From positions 558,001 through 622,000 of the forward strand of contig CALSLL010000002.1 in NCBI GenBank assembly GCA_943787185.1: DNA of 64,000 bases, written 5' to 3'. Below the pieces are notes generated by a model. That model was not told the DNA's origin and did no database searches. It saw only the letters and a list, made by a program, of their open reading frames with translations. Positions 28,163 through 37,309 of the stretch are shown here, piece by piece. The position numbers were made by a program, and so were the translations under genes. Each line of letters begins with the position of its first letter. Position 1 is the stretch's first letter. Source of the stretch: UBA10349 sp003485905 (lineage in GTDB: Bacteria > Pseudomonadota > Gammaproteobacteria > Arenicellales > Arenicellaceae).

Positions 28163-29053
28163 GTGAATTTAAGAGATCTAGAATATTTGCTCGCAGTACA
28201 CGAATTGCAACATTTCACCAAAGCCGCTGAAAAGTGCTTTGTTAGTCAGCCGACCCTAAGCGGTCAAATTCGTAAGATGGAGGATGAACTTGGAATAGAG
28301 ATGATTGAGCGTTCGACGCGTAATGTTATTTTTACTACTCAAGGTGAGCAAATTGTTGAGCAGGCGCTAAAAGTTTTACAGGAAGTTAAAACGCTTAAAG
28401 CGATAGCTAAAGAGGCTACAGATGCTTTTAGCGGCGAATTCCATGTTGGTTTAATCCCGACTGTCGGTCCATATCTGCTGCCTCATATTGTTCCGGCAAT
28501 TGGAAGCGAATTCCCTAACTTGGAACTATTTTTATATGAATTAAAAACCCAGGATCTTTTGCTTAAACTAGACAATGGAAAACTCGATTGCGGAATACTC
28601 GCGAGATTAGATGGGATGCAACAGTATGATTCAATTCATTTATATGACGAACCGATGTTGCTTGCTGCACCCCTGGGCCATGTATTGGCTGTATCAGACC
28701 CGGCAGCCCAATCGTGTTTGGAAGGACAAACAGTACTAATGTTAGAAGATGGTCATTGTTTAAGAGATCAGGCTTTGGGTTACTGTTTTGCAGCGGGTGC
28801 GAACGAAGATCAACACTTTCGTGCGACCAGCTTGAACACCTTAGAACATATGGTGGCGCAAGGGTCTGGTATTACAGTTTTACCAAAACTTGCCAAATCG
28901 GCGTCCGGGAATGCATTAATTGTCTATCGGCCATTTGAAGACCCAGAGCCAACTAGAGAAATAGTTTTACTTAGGCGATCATCAAGTACTCGTGAAAAGC
29001 TTACAGATGCCGTTGCGGATTTAGTTGCCAAGACTACAGTACCCCTGCTTTAA
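28163..29053 (+). CDS. oxyR: Hydrogen peroxide-inducible activator OxyR
   Basis: LysR-type transcriptional regulator of the peroxide response, 296 aa. The N-terminal winged helix spans about 1-60 (MNLRDLEYLLAVHELQHFTKAA, VSQPTLSGQIRKMEDELG). The effector domain carries the two redox cysteines at residues 199 and 208 (HCLRDQALGYC), exactly the OxyR disulfide pair, so the assignment is firm. It sits directly after the peroxiredoxin-glutaredoxin gene and is probably co-transcribed with it, an arrangement known in Haemophilus- and Neisseria-like bacteria. A GGAGATAAA ribosome site precedes the GTG/TTG-free start near 28163. Confidence 0.95.
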   Translation: MNLRDLEYLLAVHELQHFTKAAEKCFVSQPTLSGQIRKMEDELGIEMIERSTRNVIFTTQGEQIVEQALKVLQEVKTLKAIAKEATDAFSGEFHVGLIPTVGPYLLPHIVPAIGSEFPNLELFLYELKTQDLLLKLDNGKLDCGILARLDGMQQYDSIHLYDEPMLLAAPLGHVLAVSDPAAQSCLEGQTVLMLEDGHCLRDQALGYCFAAGANEDQHFRATSLNTLEHMVAQGSGITVLPKLAKSASGNALIVYRPFEDPEPTREIVLLRRSSSTREKLTDAVADLVAKTTVPLL

Positions 29054-29086
29054 TTCGTTTGATCTTATTAGTTCGGAAATACCGTT

Positions 29087-29575
29087 ATGGGCCGTTGGCG
29101 TCCGCCTGCAGAAAAGTCTTCTCCTTATATCACTCCTGAAGGTTATCGTGCTTTGGAGAAGGAGCTGGCCGCGCTATGGGTAAAGCGTAAGGGAGTTAAT
29201 GAGGCGCTATCAGCGGCTGCAGCGGAAGGAGATCGTTCTGAAAATGCAGAGTATATATATCGTAAAAAGCAGCAAGCGGAAATCGATCGACGTATTCGAT
29301 ACTTACAAAAACGGACACCGGACCTAAAACTAGTGGATCAAGTAGGCAGCACAGAAAAAGTGTTCTTTGGTGCCTGGGTTGAGCTTGAAGTTGACGATCT
29401 GGAACTGGAATACCGAATTGTGGGTTCGGATGAAACAGATGCTGTACGTAATTTCATTAGTGTTGATTCACCGCTAGCAAAAGGTTTGCTTGGGAAACCG
29501 CTGGATGCAGAGGTGAAAGTTAATATCGGTGGGACAGACAAGTTCTATACTATTTTGGGAATAAGATATAAGTAG
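29087..29575 (+). CDS. greB: Transcription elongation factor GreB
   Basis: Binds the RNA polymerase secondary channel and stimulates cleavage of backtracked RNA. It is 162 aa. The N-terminal coiled coil (about 15-80) carries the acidic tip in AAAEGDRSENAEY (D and E side chains that hold Mg2+). The C-terminal FKBP-like domain (about 85-162) contains RIVGSDETD and SPLAKGLLGK. The extra N-terminal RPPAEKSSPYITPEGY and the KKQQAEIDRRIRYLQKR helix are of the GreB rather than GreA type. It follows oxyR by 33 bases but is probably unrelated in function. Confidence 0.94.
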   Translation: MGRWRPPAEKSSPYITPEGYRALEKELAALWVKRKGVNEALSAAAAEGDRSENAEYIYRKKQQAEIDRRIRYLQKRTPDLKLVDQVGSTEKVFFGAWVELEVDDLELEYRIVGSDETDAVRNFISVDSPLAKGLLGKPLDAEVKVNIGGTDKFYTILGIRYK

Positions 29576-29604
29576 AAGCGAACTTCGACTATTTAACTTG
29601 TTAG

Positions 29605-30087
29605 CTAGTCAGATCGACCACCCTTTAAGATTCTCGACTGGTCACGTTTCCAATCACGTTCTTTTATGCTTGCTCGTTTGTCATGTAGTTTTTTGCCCTT
29701 TGCCAGCGCAATTTTCAATTTAGCACGCCCTCGTGACCAATAAAGACTAACCGGCACGATGGTATATCCTTTGCGCTCGGTTGCACCGATTAAACGGTTG
29801 ATCTGAAATTGATGTAAAAGTAGTTTTCGGCTACGAGTAGGTACTGGGTCCACATGGGTTGATGCGCTTAGTAGCGGTGTAAAATGCGCGCCATATAAAA
29901 AGACTTCACCTTTTTTTAAGCCGACATAGCTTTCGGTGATCTGCGCGCGGCCGTCACGAAGTGCTTTAACTTCCCAACCTTCTAGTGCTAGACCAGCTTC
30001 GAAATCTTCTTCAAGATGGTATTCAAACCGCGCCCGTTTATTAGTGGCGATCGTGTTTGAGTTTGCAGTTTTTTTGGCTTTAGACAT
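29605..30087 (-). CDS. smpB: SsrA-binding protein SmpB
   Basis: Binds tmRNA and delivers it to stalled ribosomes for trans-translation. From the ATG at 30087 it is 160 aa, the family's usual length. The frame is open 11 codons further upstream, but those residues (FESHPPAGP) are not conserved. Motifs include NKRARFEYHLEEDFEAGLALEGWEVKALRDGRAQ, the EVFLYGAHF strand and the basic C-terminal tail (KGKKLHDKRASIKERDWKRD) that enters the decoding site. It is divergent from the NSS transporter. The tmRNA gene itself is not seen nearby. Confidence 0.96.
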   Translation of the reverse strand: MSKAKKTANSNTIATNKRARFEYHLEEDFEAGLALEGWEVKALRDGRAQITESYVGLKKGEVFLYGAHFTPLLSASTHVDPVPTRSRKLLLHQFQINRLIGATERKGYTIVPVSLYWSRGRAKLKIALAKGKKLHDKRASIKERDWKRDQSRILKGGRSD

Positions 30088-30203
30088 AATAGGCCCCGCA
30101 GGGGGGTGCGATTCAAACACAAATCTCCAATTTTGCCTACCAACAAACTCTGTTGAATGCGCTGTCGACAGAAAACAAACGCCGTAACATGATCGAGGCT
30201 TGA

Positions 30204-31586
30204 ATGTCAGATACTAATAGTGAAACTAAAATAACCCAACACGGCCAATGGTCGTCTCGATGGATGTTTGTTATGGCTGCTACCGGCTCCGCTGTCGGGC
30301 TGGGTAATATATGGAAATTCCCGTATATGACCGGAAAAAGTGGTGGTGGCGCGTTTGTTATTGTTTATTTGGTTTGTATTGCTTTAATCGGGCTGCCGGT
30401 ACTGATGGCAGAAATATCACTTGGTCGCCGTGGCAGGCAAAGTCCAGTGAATGCGATGAAAAATTTAATCGCTGAGGCTAAAGCTAGCAAATATTGGGTG
30501 GCGATTGGTTGGTCAGGGATGCTGGCTGGTTTTCTGATTCTGTCCTATTATAGCGTTATTGCTGGCTGGACTTTGGTGTATATATTTAAAACAGCATTAG
30601 GCGATTTTGTTGGGTTGCCCAGTGATCAGATTCAGGGGCAATTTGGTGTATTGGTAGCCGATCCACTACAGCTTATTATTTGGCATAGTGTATTTATGCT
30701 AATGGTCATGATTGTGTTGGTTCGTGGAGTTGAGCGAGGCTTGGAAGTAGCGGTTAGGTTTCTAATGCCAGCACTTTTGGCATTGCTGGGATTGCTTTTG
30801 TATTACGCGATTACCGCCGCTGATTTTCAAGCCGGTGTAGATTTCATGTTCAAGGCAGATTTTTCTAAATTGACCTTTGGCGTATTTATTTCTGCAATGG
30901 GGCATGCATTTTTTACTTTAAGCTTAGCAATGGGTGCGATTATGGTTTACGGCGCCTATTTACCCAAAAATATCAGTATCGCGACAGCTGCTGTACCGAT
31001 AGTGATCGCAGATACTGCAGTGGCTATATTGGCGGGGCTTATTATATTTCCGATCGTTTTTGCCAATGGTTTGGAACCCGCTGCTGGGCCATCGCTTATT
31101 TTTGAGACCCTGCCGGTCGCTTTTGGGCAAATGCCAGGCGGAACTTTCTGGGGCACGATATTTTTTGTATTGCTTGCTTTTGCAGCCTGGACCTCGGCTA
31201 TTTCTCTGATTGAACCGGCGGTTGCCTGGGTGGTTGAAAAAGGTGTATCACGAGTATCATCTGTGTTCTTGGTTGGCGGACTTACCTGGCTGGTTGGGCT
31301 ATTGACAGTGTTTTCATTTAACGAATTAGCCTTTGAGTTTGAGTTTGCTGGGCTGCCAAAATCAGCTGGCTTTTTTGATGCTATCGATATTTTAACGTCG
31401 ATAATTATGTTACCTATCGGCGGTATATTGATTGCAATATTTTGTGGTTGGATAATGCCCAGAGCAGCCATTAAGGAAGAGTTGGAGCTGAGCGGTTTGA
31501 TAGACAGGTGGTGGATTGCTTCGGTTTGTTATGTGGCTCCGGTTGGTGTGTCAATCGTAATGATATATCTGATATTTGGTAACTGA
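30204..31586 (+). CDS. Sodium-dependent transporter, NSS/SNF family
   Basis: Inner-membrane Na+-coupled symporter of the neurotransmitter:sodium symporter (SNF) family, 460 aa. The N-terminal motif MAATGSAVGLGNIWKFPYMTGKSGGGAF, with an unwound TM1 GSAVGLGN segment, is the Na+ and substrate site. About eleven hydrophobic helices can be counted. The substrate is probably an amino acid, taurine or a similar solute, and is not predictable. The gene's last base is shared with the start of ratA (ATG at 31586 follows on), giving tight spacing and probable co-transcription. Confidence 0.9.
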   Translation: MSDTNSETKITQHGQWSSRWMFVMAATGSAVGLGNIWKFPYMTGKSGGGAFVIVYLVCIALIGLPVLMAEISLGRRGRQSPVNAMKNLIAEAKASKYWVAIGWSGMLAGFLILSYYSVIAGWTLVYIFKTALGDFVGLPSDQIQGQFGVLVADPLQLIIWHSVFMLMVMIVLVRGVERGLEVAVRFLMPALLALLGLLLYYAITAADFQAGVDFMFKADFSKLTFGVFISAMGHAFFTLSLAMGAIMVYGAYLPKNISIATAAVPIVIADTAVAILAGLIIFPIVFANGLEPAAGPSLIFETLPVAFGQMPGGTFWGTIFFVLLAFAAWTSAISLIEPAVAWVVEKGVSRVSSVFLVGGLTWLVGLLTVFSFNELAFEFEFAGLPKSAGFFDAIDILTSIIMLPIGGILIAIFCGWIMPRAAIKEELELSGLIDRWWIASVCYVAPVGVSIVMIYLIFGN

Positions 31587-32068
31587 TGCCAACAGTTGCG
31601 CGCTCGGCTTTGGTCAATTTTTCAGTCGATCAAATGTACGCATTGGTGGCGGATATCCCACAATACCCGGTGTTTTTGGAGTGGTGTGACCACGCAGCCA
31701 TTGATTCTAAAAATGGCGATACAGTACTGGCGACCGTAGGTATTGCCTATAAAGGAGTTAACAAGAGGTTTACTACTCGCAATGTTAATGTCAATAAAGT
31801 TAGCACCGAAGCAGGTAGTAGATCGAAGTCGATTGATATGCAACTTGTCGATGGACCATTTAGTAAACTTATAGGTCGATGGGGTTTTTCCGAATTAAGT
31901 CCAGAGGCAAGTAAGGTCGAACTTAATATAGAATTCGAGATTTCTAATATGTTATTGCGTCCGGTATTGGGTCCCGTATTTGGAGAGATAATTGACCGGC
32001 AAGTTTCCGCGTTCATTAGTAGAGCAGAGTCTGTTTATGGAACGAGTGCTAGCTCAGATTTAGTGTAA
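31586..32068 (+). CDS. ratA: RatA-like SRPBCC (START-fold) protein
   Basis: Small START/polyketide-cyclase-fold protein of 160 aa. In E. coli RatA was reported to block 70S ribosome assembly; eukaryotic and other bacterial homologues bind coenzyme Q (COQ10-like). The motif ALVNFSVDQMYALVADIPQYPVFLEWC is diagnostic, followed by VDGPFSKLIGRW and a long C-terminal helix (FGEIIDRQVSAFISRAESVYG). rnfH follows after 11 bases, and smpB and bamE are close by, the conserved ratA-rnfH neighbourhood of Gammaproteobacteria. Whether it acts as a toxin or a quinone chaperone here is not decided by sequence. Confidence 0.92.
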   Translation: MPTVARSALVNFSVDQMYALVADIPQYPVFLEWCDHAAIDSKNGDTVLATVGIAYKGVNKRFTTRNVNVNKVSTEAGSRSKSIDMQLVDGPFSKLIGRWGFSELSPEASKVELNIEFEISNMLLRPVLGPVFGEIIDRQVSAFISRAESVYGTSASSDLV

Positions 32069-32079
32069 GCAAATAGGAA

Positions 32080-32403
32080 ATGACCAGTATTTCAAATATC
32101 GATGTGGAAGTGGTGTTCGCAACGAAAGAACACCAGTGGCTTAAACAAGTATCAGTAGCAAAGGGCAGCTCAGCTATTGATGCGGTACGTGCTAGCGGTC
32201 TTGATATTCATTATGCTGCAGAGGTTGGTGAAGAGGCTGCTTGGAGTCTGGGGATTTTTGGTCAGTCAGTGTCGCTTGACTATTTATTGCGGAAAGGAGA
32301 TCGAGTTGAGTTGTATCGACCATTGAAAGCGGACTTCAAGGACGTTCGACGAGAGCTCGTCAAACAAGGGAAAGTGATGGGACAATCTACTAGCAAAAAA
32401 TAA
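32080..32403 (+). CDS. rnfH: RnfH family ubiquitin-fold protein
   Basis: A 107-aa beta-grasp protein (formerly RatB/YfjF). The sequence IDVEVVFATKEHQWLKQVSVAKGSSAIDAVRASG and LRKGDRVELYRPLKADFKDVRRELVKQG is typical. The family is paired with ratA in nearly all Gammaproteobacteria, as here, with 11 bases between the genes. Its molecular role is not established. The name comes from a weak link to Rnf complexes, and no rnf operon is in this window. It converges on bamE. Confidence 0.92.
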   Translation: MTSISNIDVEVVFATKEHQWLKQVSVAKGSSAIDAVRASGLDIHYAAEVGEEAAWSLGIFGQSVSLDYLLRKGDRVELYRPLKADFKDVRRELVKQGKVMGQSTSKK

Positions 32404-32422
32404 CTAGCTCGCATAAGTTAAG

Positions 32423-32872
32423 CTATTCTTCGTCGCTTCGAAAAGCTTCCGCGGCACGTTCGAATAAACCGTATTTTCTTTGCGTGGGTCTTGTTACAAC
32501 GGTGCCACCAACGTGCAAATCTTCTTCGCTTGGCTCTAGGTTTTCCAAGTCATCAAGTGAAACGTAACCCCGCAATTCGCTAAGTTCGCCTAAATTAAAA
32601 ATGACGCTTAATTGTCGGACTTCGGTTTCACGAGTTTTTTGATTTTTATACGAATAAAAATAATCCCAGCGGTCTTTATGAAAGGGATCAGCAACCATTG
32701 GTGTACCTAATAGAAACTCAACTTCTCGCTGGCTCATTCCCAATTTTATTCGTGACAGGTCGTCATTGGTAATCAAGTTACCTTGTTGTATATCTTGTTG
32801 GTAGGGACGAATACAAGCACCAAGACTAAGGGTCAAGGCAATGAAGGCCGATAGCACTATTCTATTTGTCAT
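32423..32872 (-). CDS. bamE: Outer membrane assembly lipoprotein BamE
   Basis: Small lipoprotein subunit of the BAM machine that inserts beta-barrel proteins into the outer membrane. It is 149 aa. The signal sequence ends in lipobox LGAC, with lipidated Cys at residue 20. The SmpA/OmlA domain is at about 35-115: LSRIKLGMSQREVEFLLGTPMV, then DRWDYFYSYK, then LSVIFNLGELSELRG. A C-terminal extension of about 35 residues goes beyond the E. coli length. It is convergent with rnfH, the usual arrangement. Confidence 0.94.
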   Translation of the reverse strand: MTNRIVLSAFIALTLSLGACIRPYQQDIQQGNLITNDDLSRIKLGMSQREVEFLLGTPMVADPFHKDRWDYFYSYKNQKTRETEVRQLSVIFNLGELSELRGYVSLDDLENLEPSEEDLHVGGTVVTRPTQRKYGLFERAAEAFRSDEE

Positions 32873-33000
32873 GTCATTTGGACTCGTTTTGACGCAATTA
32901 GAGACGTTCCAGTTTTAGTGGGGTACGCTGCATCTATTTCAAAGTTTGTGGCTGTAAGTATACGATAGACTAACGGCTATGGGCCTAAAATCCAGGATTC

Positions 33001-33471
33001 CTAAAGTTCCAGTAATACAGCGATTTCATCGCAATTGTGGAACTTATAACAGTTTATACAAATTCCCCAGACTTTCTCAGGAAAGATAGACTTATCGACC
33101 GTGCGAAAATCGTGTTTGTGAAAGAGTTCCGGGACATAGGTTAAAGCCATGACCCGTTTTACGTCCATGTCCCGAGCGCGCGTAATGAGTGTGATGATTA
33201 AATTAGAGGCGATACCTAACCGTTGGTGTTCGGCATCTACCATTAAACTGCGAATTTCCCCTAAATTGCGGGTAAACAATTCAAGTGAAGCGCAGCCGAC
33301 GATATCACTGTCTATTTCAGCGACGATGAAGTGTTCAAGATTTTCCGCAATTTGATTTGTTGATCGAGGCAATAGGTTGCCTAAATCAGCATAAAAATTA
33401 ACTAGAACTGAGATCGCTTCTAGGTCATCTGGTTCTGCAGGCCGGACCAGGGCATTTGCTAGAGCGGGCAC
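33001..33471 (-). CDS. GNAT N-acetyltransferase, N-acetylglutamate synthase-like
   Basis: A 156-aa acetyltransferase. The fold elements are NALVRPAEPDDLEAISVLVN (beta1-alpha1), IVGCASLELFTRNLGEIRSLMV (beta3-beta4) and acetyl-CoA loop HQRLGIASNLI (a Q/RxxGxG/A-type motif). The tail KVWGICINCYKFHNCDEIAVLLEL, with paired cysteines, is typical of stand-alone N-acetylglutamate synthases and of the GNAT fused to ArgH in some bacteria. It therefore may feed arginine biosynthesis, although no arg genes are in this window. It lies just upstream, in the transcription direction, of nothing obvious, and follows recN with a 3-base gap. Confidence 0.75.
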   Translation of the reverse strand: MPALANALVRPAEPDDLEAISVLVNFYADLGNLLPRSTNQIAENLEHFIVAEIDSDIVGCASLELFTRNLGEIRSLMVDAEHQRLGIASNLIITLITRARDMDVKRVMALTYVPELFHKHDFRTVDKSIFPEKVWGICINCYKFHNCDEIAVLLEL

Positions 33472-33474
33472 TAG

Positions 33475-35151
33475 TCAAATAGCCTTGCTGAGTAATTCTT
33501 GAGCATGTGCCATCGTCGTATTCGTGATATCTCGGCCACCCAGCATACGGGCGATTTCTGCTCTACGTTGCTCGTCATTCAGGTGCTGCACATTGGTATG
33601 CACGGTGTTTGCTTCCAGATCTGTTATCTTTTTAACACGAAAATGATTGTGGCCTTGTGCTGCAACTTGCGGTAAATGGGTTACAGAAATCACCTGCGCA
33701 TTGTTGCCAATACTACGTAACCGGTCCCCGACAATCTCTGCGATTTCGCCTCCAACACCGGCATCGACTTCGTCAAACATCATTGTAGGTTTTAAACTGG
33801 CACCTTCAGCGGCGACTTCTATAGCCAGGCTAATACGAGATAGCTCTCCCCCAGACGCTGTTTTTCGCAATGATCCGGCTGGCATACCAGGGTTAGTGGT
33901 TACCATAAACTCTAGATGCTCTATACCATTCTCGCTATAACGACCTTCGGGTAGCTCGTATATTTCTACTTCAAGCCGCCCGCCGGTCATCCCCAGTAAC
34001 TGCATTTGTTCAGACACTGCCTCACAGAGCGATTGCGAAGCCTCGATGCGGTTATGCATTACTTGTTTAGCAAGCTCAATATAGTTTTGCTCAAGCTCGC
34101 TAAGCCTTAGTTGTAGACTTTCGGGAGCAGTGTGGGCTTGCTGTAAGCTATCTAGCTCTTCAGCAAGTTTTTGATGTAGATCAGGTAGATCAGCTTCTTT
34201 GATTCGATGCTTTCTGGATAAATCAATCCATCGGTTTAAGCGTGATTCGATTTTAGCGAAAGACTCTGGGTCGGCAGAGGAAGACTCTGAATGTCGACGC
34301 ATTTCGTTAGCGATTTCGTGCAACAAATCACTACTGTTCTGTAGCTGAACAGTATGTGGTCGAAGCTGGTCATCGTAACGTTGAATTCGGTTCAATATAC
34401 CAATTGCCGATGTGATCGCGTGGTTGCACGAGTTGTCAGAGTCACCCGCTAATAGATCCGCAACTTGCTGCATACCTTCACCAAGTTCGGCTGCATTAGC
34501 GAGCCGTTTATGGTCTTGTTCCAGCTCGTTAAATTGTTGTTCGAGCGGCGCAAATTCATCGAGCTCACCTACCTGGAACAATAGTAATTCAATTCTATCT
34601 GCTACCGCTTGTTGGCTGCTAGCCATCTGTTGCAAGCTCTGTCGCACGGTGGCTAGTTCGTGAAACGTTTCTCGCATCTTGATCAATATAGGTTCATGCC
34701 CTGCGCGTCGGTCGATTGCTGTCCGTTGCGCCGGAAGTTTTAGTAAGGCTTGATGATCTTGCTGGCCATGTATGTCGATCAAGTGTTGGCCCAAGTCTCC
34801 TAGTGATGCGACCGTTACAGGCTGATCGTTTATGAAGCATTTCCCGCTACGCTCTCGATGAAGTACTCGTCGAACTATACAAGTTCCATCATTATATATT
34901 CCTTGTGCGGTTAGCCACTTCGATGCCGGGCTATCCTGATGGGTGGTAAAAACAGCAGAGATGTTGCAGCTTTCTTTTCCGTGGCGAATTAAGCGAGTTT
35001 CCGAGCGTGCGCCCATAAGTAAGGTCAAAGCATCTAGCATGATAGATTTGCCAGCACCGGTTTCACCAGTTATCACGCTAAAACCTTGATCAAACTCTAA
35101 ATCTAGAGTTTCAATAGTTGCAAAATTTGAGATAGTTAACTGCTGCAGCAT
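33475..35151 (-). CDS. recN: DNA repair protein RecN
   Basis: SMC-like ATPase that acts on double-strand breaks in recombination repair, 558 aa. Walker A GETGAGKS is at about 29-36. A long coiled coil covers roughly 150-380 and is interrupted by leucine- and glutamine-rich segments. The signature TASGGELSRISLAIEV is near 430, and Walker B TMMFDEVDAGVGGEIAE near 455. It follows nadK with a 9-base gap on the same strand, so the two form an operon. In enterobacteria recN is SOS-induced, but I see no clear LexA site upstream of nadK. Confidence 0.96.
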   Translation of the reverse strand: MLQQLTISNFATIETLDLEFDQGFSVITGETGAGKSIMLDALTLLMGARSETRLIRHGKESCNISAVFTTHQDSPASKWLTAQGIYNDGTCIVRRVLHRERSGKCFINDQPVTVASLGDLGQHLIDIHGQQDHQALLKLPAQRTAIDRRAGHEPILIKMRETFHELATVRQSLQQMASSQQAVADRIELLLFQVGELDEFAPLEQQFNELEQDHKRLANAAELGEGMQQVADLLAGDSDNSCNHAITSAIGILNRIQRYDDQLRPHTVQLQNSSDLLHEIANEMRRHSESSSADPESFAKIESRLNRWIDLSRKHRIKEADLPDLHQKLAEELDSLQQAHTAPESLQLRLSELEQNYIELAKQVMHNRIEASQSLCEAVSEQMQLLGMTGGRLEVEIYELPEGRYSENGIEHLEFMVTTNPGMPAGSLRKTASGGELSRISLAIEVAAEGASLKPTMMFDEVDAGVGGEIAEIVGDRLRSIGNNAQVISVTHLPQVAAQGHNHFRVKKITDLEANTVHTNVQHLNDEQRRAEIARMLGGRDITNTTMAHAQELLSKAI

Positions 35152-35160
35152 GTCGATTAC

Positions 35161-36030
35161 TTAGCCCCAGCCAAGCTTTTCACGAAGGGTTCCATAGTGA
35201 TCACTTTCCGTCATTTTAATTAGCTTGAGCGAATGTGGCGAGCGCGATACGCGGATAATCTCATTGCCGCGGAGATCACAAATTCGCTGTCCATCAGCCG
35301 ATACATGGGCGTCAGCTTGTTCGGTGTCAGTGACACTGAATTCGATCACGCTATTTGCTCGTAACGCAATCGGCCGATTAGACAATGTGTGTGGGCAAAT
35401 AGGAACCAAAGCTACCGCATCCAATTCGGGATCCAGGATTGGGCCACCGGCAGACAATGCGTAGGCGGTTGATCCGGTCGGCGTGGAGACAATGACTCCA
35501 TCAGATCGCGCTGAGGTGATTAATTTACCGTTTACTTTTGCGCTCCATGCTATCAAACGGTCCGCATTATGACGCGAAATTACTATGTCATTGAGAGCGT
35601 GACCACTTGCAATAAGCTTGCCATCGCGTATTACTTCAAGCAACAGCATCATGCGCTGTTCTTCAGTATGCGTCCCTTGTAAGATTTCGAGAATATCTTT
35701 GTTCATCGACGCTAGAGGTACATCGGTGAGAAAGCCGAGACGACCTAGGTTTACCCCAATTATCGGTATCCCAAGGGGTGCAAGTTTGCGCGCAACGTTT
35801 AGTAGGGTGCCATCGCCACCAAGTACAATACCCAACTCTACGTGATCCTTGAGCTCTTCGTCTTTAATACGACCTACTGGTAAATTATCCAGAATTTTGC
35901 TCTTGGCAGTGGTGTCGCCCAGATACACATTAATTTTCTGTTTGAGCAGAAAGTTAACCAGATCGGTAACATGAGGGGTGATGCTATCGTCCTGATACTT
36001 GCCAAAAACAGCGATATTTTTATAACTCAT
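35161..36030 (-). CDS. nadK: NAD kinase
   Basis: Phosphorylates NAD to NADP with ATP, the only route to NADP. It is 289 aa. The GGDGT motif is at 71-75 (GIVLGGDGTLLNVAR). LNDIVISRHNADRLI, with the NE/D diphosphate pattern, and the glycine-rich SDGVIVSTPTGSTAYALSAGGPI are diagnostic. It is first in an operon with recN. The hrcA gene is divergent, leaving a shared 238-base intergenic region in which I see no CIRCE or LexA site. Confidence 0.96.
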   Translation of the reverse strand: MSYKNIAVFGKYQDDSITPHVTDLVNFLLKQKINVYLGDTTAKSKILDNLPVGRIKDEELKDHVELGIVLGGDGTLLNVARKLAPLGIPIIGVNLGRLGFLTDVPLASMNKDILEILQGTHTEEQRMMLLLEVIRDGKLIASGHALNDIVISRHNADRLIAWSAKVNGKLITSARSDGVIVSTPTGSTAYALSAGGPILDPELDAVALVPICPHTLSNRPIALRANSVIEFSVTDTEQADAHVSADGQRICDLRGNEIIRVSRSPHSLKLIKMTESDHYGTLREKLGWG

Positions 36031-36268
36031 TGAATTTTGTTTTATTAATCCTGTGTGCGAGGCAGGGAATCCGATTGTCGCCAGTCTGTGAAATCATGTC
36101 CAGTGTAACCGACAAATAGAAATCACATATTAGTCAAATTTTAATGGACGTGAGGCAGTTGTTGGCCTATAAATGTTGTCGTTAGGAACGTTGGCAATTT
36201 GCGTAGTCAATTGCTTGGGTTAAATATAGTTTTTATTAATCATTTTTTCGCTGAATCGGCATATTAAT

Positions 36269-37309
36269 ATGAATCTTGAGTTGGATAGTCGCAATACCCA
36301 TTTACTCAATTCTTTGATTCGAATGTATATTGAACAAGGCGAACCAGTGGGTTCTCGAACCTTGGCGCGTCACTCTCAGCTCGAATTAAGTCCGGCGACT
36401 ATTCGAAACGTGATGTCGGACTTGGAGGACCTGGGGCTAATTTCGGCTCCGCATACGTCGGCGGGACGAATACCAACGGCCATGGGTTATCGAGTATTTG
36501 TTGATAGCTTGCTTAAGGTTGACAGTCTGGGATCTCCGTTTAAGGCGGTCGAGTCGTCGTTGTCGGAAGATACAGATCCTTCTACTTTGTTGGCACGTGC
36601 GTCGACTATGCTTTCTGAGATGACACAGTTTGCGGGTGTCGTTATGTTGCCTGGGCAAACCGTTAGTCGTTTGAAGCAGGTGGAATTTGTATCATTAAAT
36701 GACAAGCGAGTATTGGCAATATTGGTGACTGCAGATGGACGGGTTCAAAATCGAGTATTGCTAACGGAGCGGGAATATACGCCTAGTGAATTAATAGAGG
36801 CCGCCAATTATTTTAATGATTTGCATGGAGGCTCTACACTTGCGGAGGTGCGTAAAAAGCTTGTGTTAGAAATGCGCAGTGCAGGTGAGAAAATGCACAA
36901 TATGGTGCAAACCGCGACAACTATGGCTGCGGAGCTACTAGCGGAAGAGGAAAACGATGGTGGTGATGTGGTGCTTAGCGGTCAGGAGAACCTTCTGAAT
37001 GTTCCGGAGTTGTGTCAAATTGATAAATTACAGAAGTTATTTAATACGTTGCGGGCTAAGCAGGATTTGTTGGATTTGCTGGACAGGAGTATGAAAGTAT
37101 CCGGAGTGAGTATTTTTATAGGTGAAGAGTCCGGGTATGAGTCACTTGGTGATTGTAGCGTTATCACCGCCCCCTACGAATCCGACGGTGAAGTTATAGG
37201 AACATTAGGTGTTGTAGGCCCAACGCGTATGTCTTATGGACAGGTGATTTCGGTGGTAAATGTAACTTCCAAGCTGTTGAGCACGGCTTTATCTACAAAA
37301 TCAGCCTGA
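36269..37309 (+). CDS. hrcA: Heat-inducible transcription repressor HrcA
   Basis: Represses class I heat-shock operons by binding CIRCE inverted repeats, with activity tuned by GroEL. It is 346 aa. The N-terminal winged helix (about 1-75) shows YIEQGEPVGSRTLARHSQLELSPATIRNVMSDLEDLGLI and HTSAGRIPTAMGYR. The GAF-like body and C-terminal dimer motif (FIGEESGYESLGDCSVITAPY, GTLGVVGPTRMSYGQVI) are complete. It heads the hrcA, grpE, dnaK, dnaJ block, but grpE and dnaK have their own sigma-32-like promoters, and I find no CIRCE in the window. Confidence 0.95.
   Translation: MNLELDSRNTHLLNSLIRMYIEQGEPVGSRTLARHSQLELSPATIRNVMSDLEDLGLISAPHTSAGRIPTAMGYRVFVDSLLKVDSLGSPFKAVESSLSEDTDPSTLLARASTMLSEMTQFAGVVMLPGQTVSRLKQVEFVSLNDKRVLAILVTADGRVQNRVLLTEREYTPSELIEAANYFNDLHGGSTLAEVRKKLVLEMRSAGEKMHNMVQTATTMAAELLAEEENDGGDVVLSGQENLLNVPELCQIDKLQKLFNTLRAKQDLLDLLDRSMKVSGVSIFIGEESGYESLGDCSVITAPYESDGEVIGTLGVVGPTRMSYGQVISVVNVTSKLLSTALSTKSA

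Noticed and set aside
30088..30203. tmRNA gene (ssrA) beside smpB
   Set aside because: The interval is too short and shows no tRNA-like ends or tag-encoding frame.
36031..36268. Possible CIRCE element or LexA box between nadK and hrcA
   Set aside because: No inverted repeat close to TTAGCACTC-N9-GAGTGCTAA and no CTGT-N8-ACAG found.
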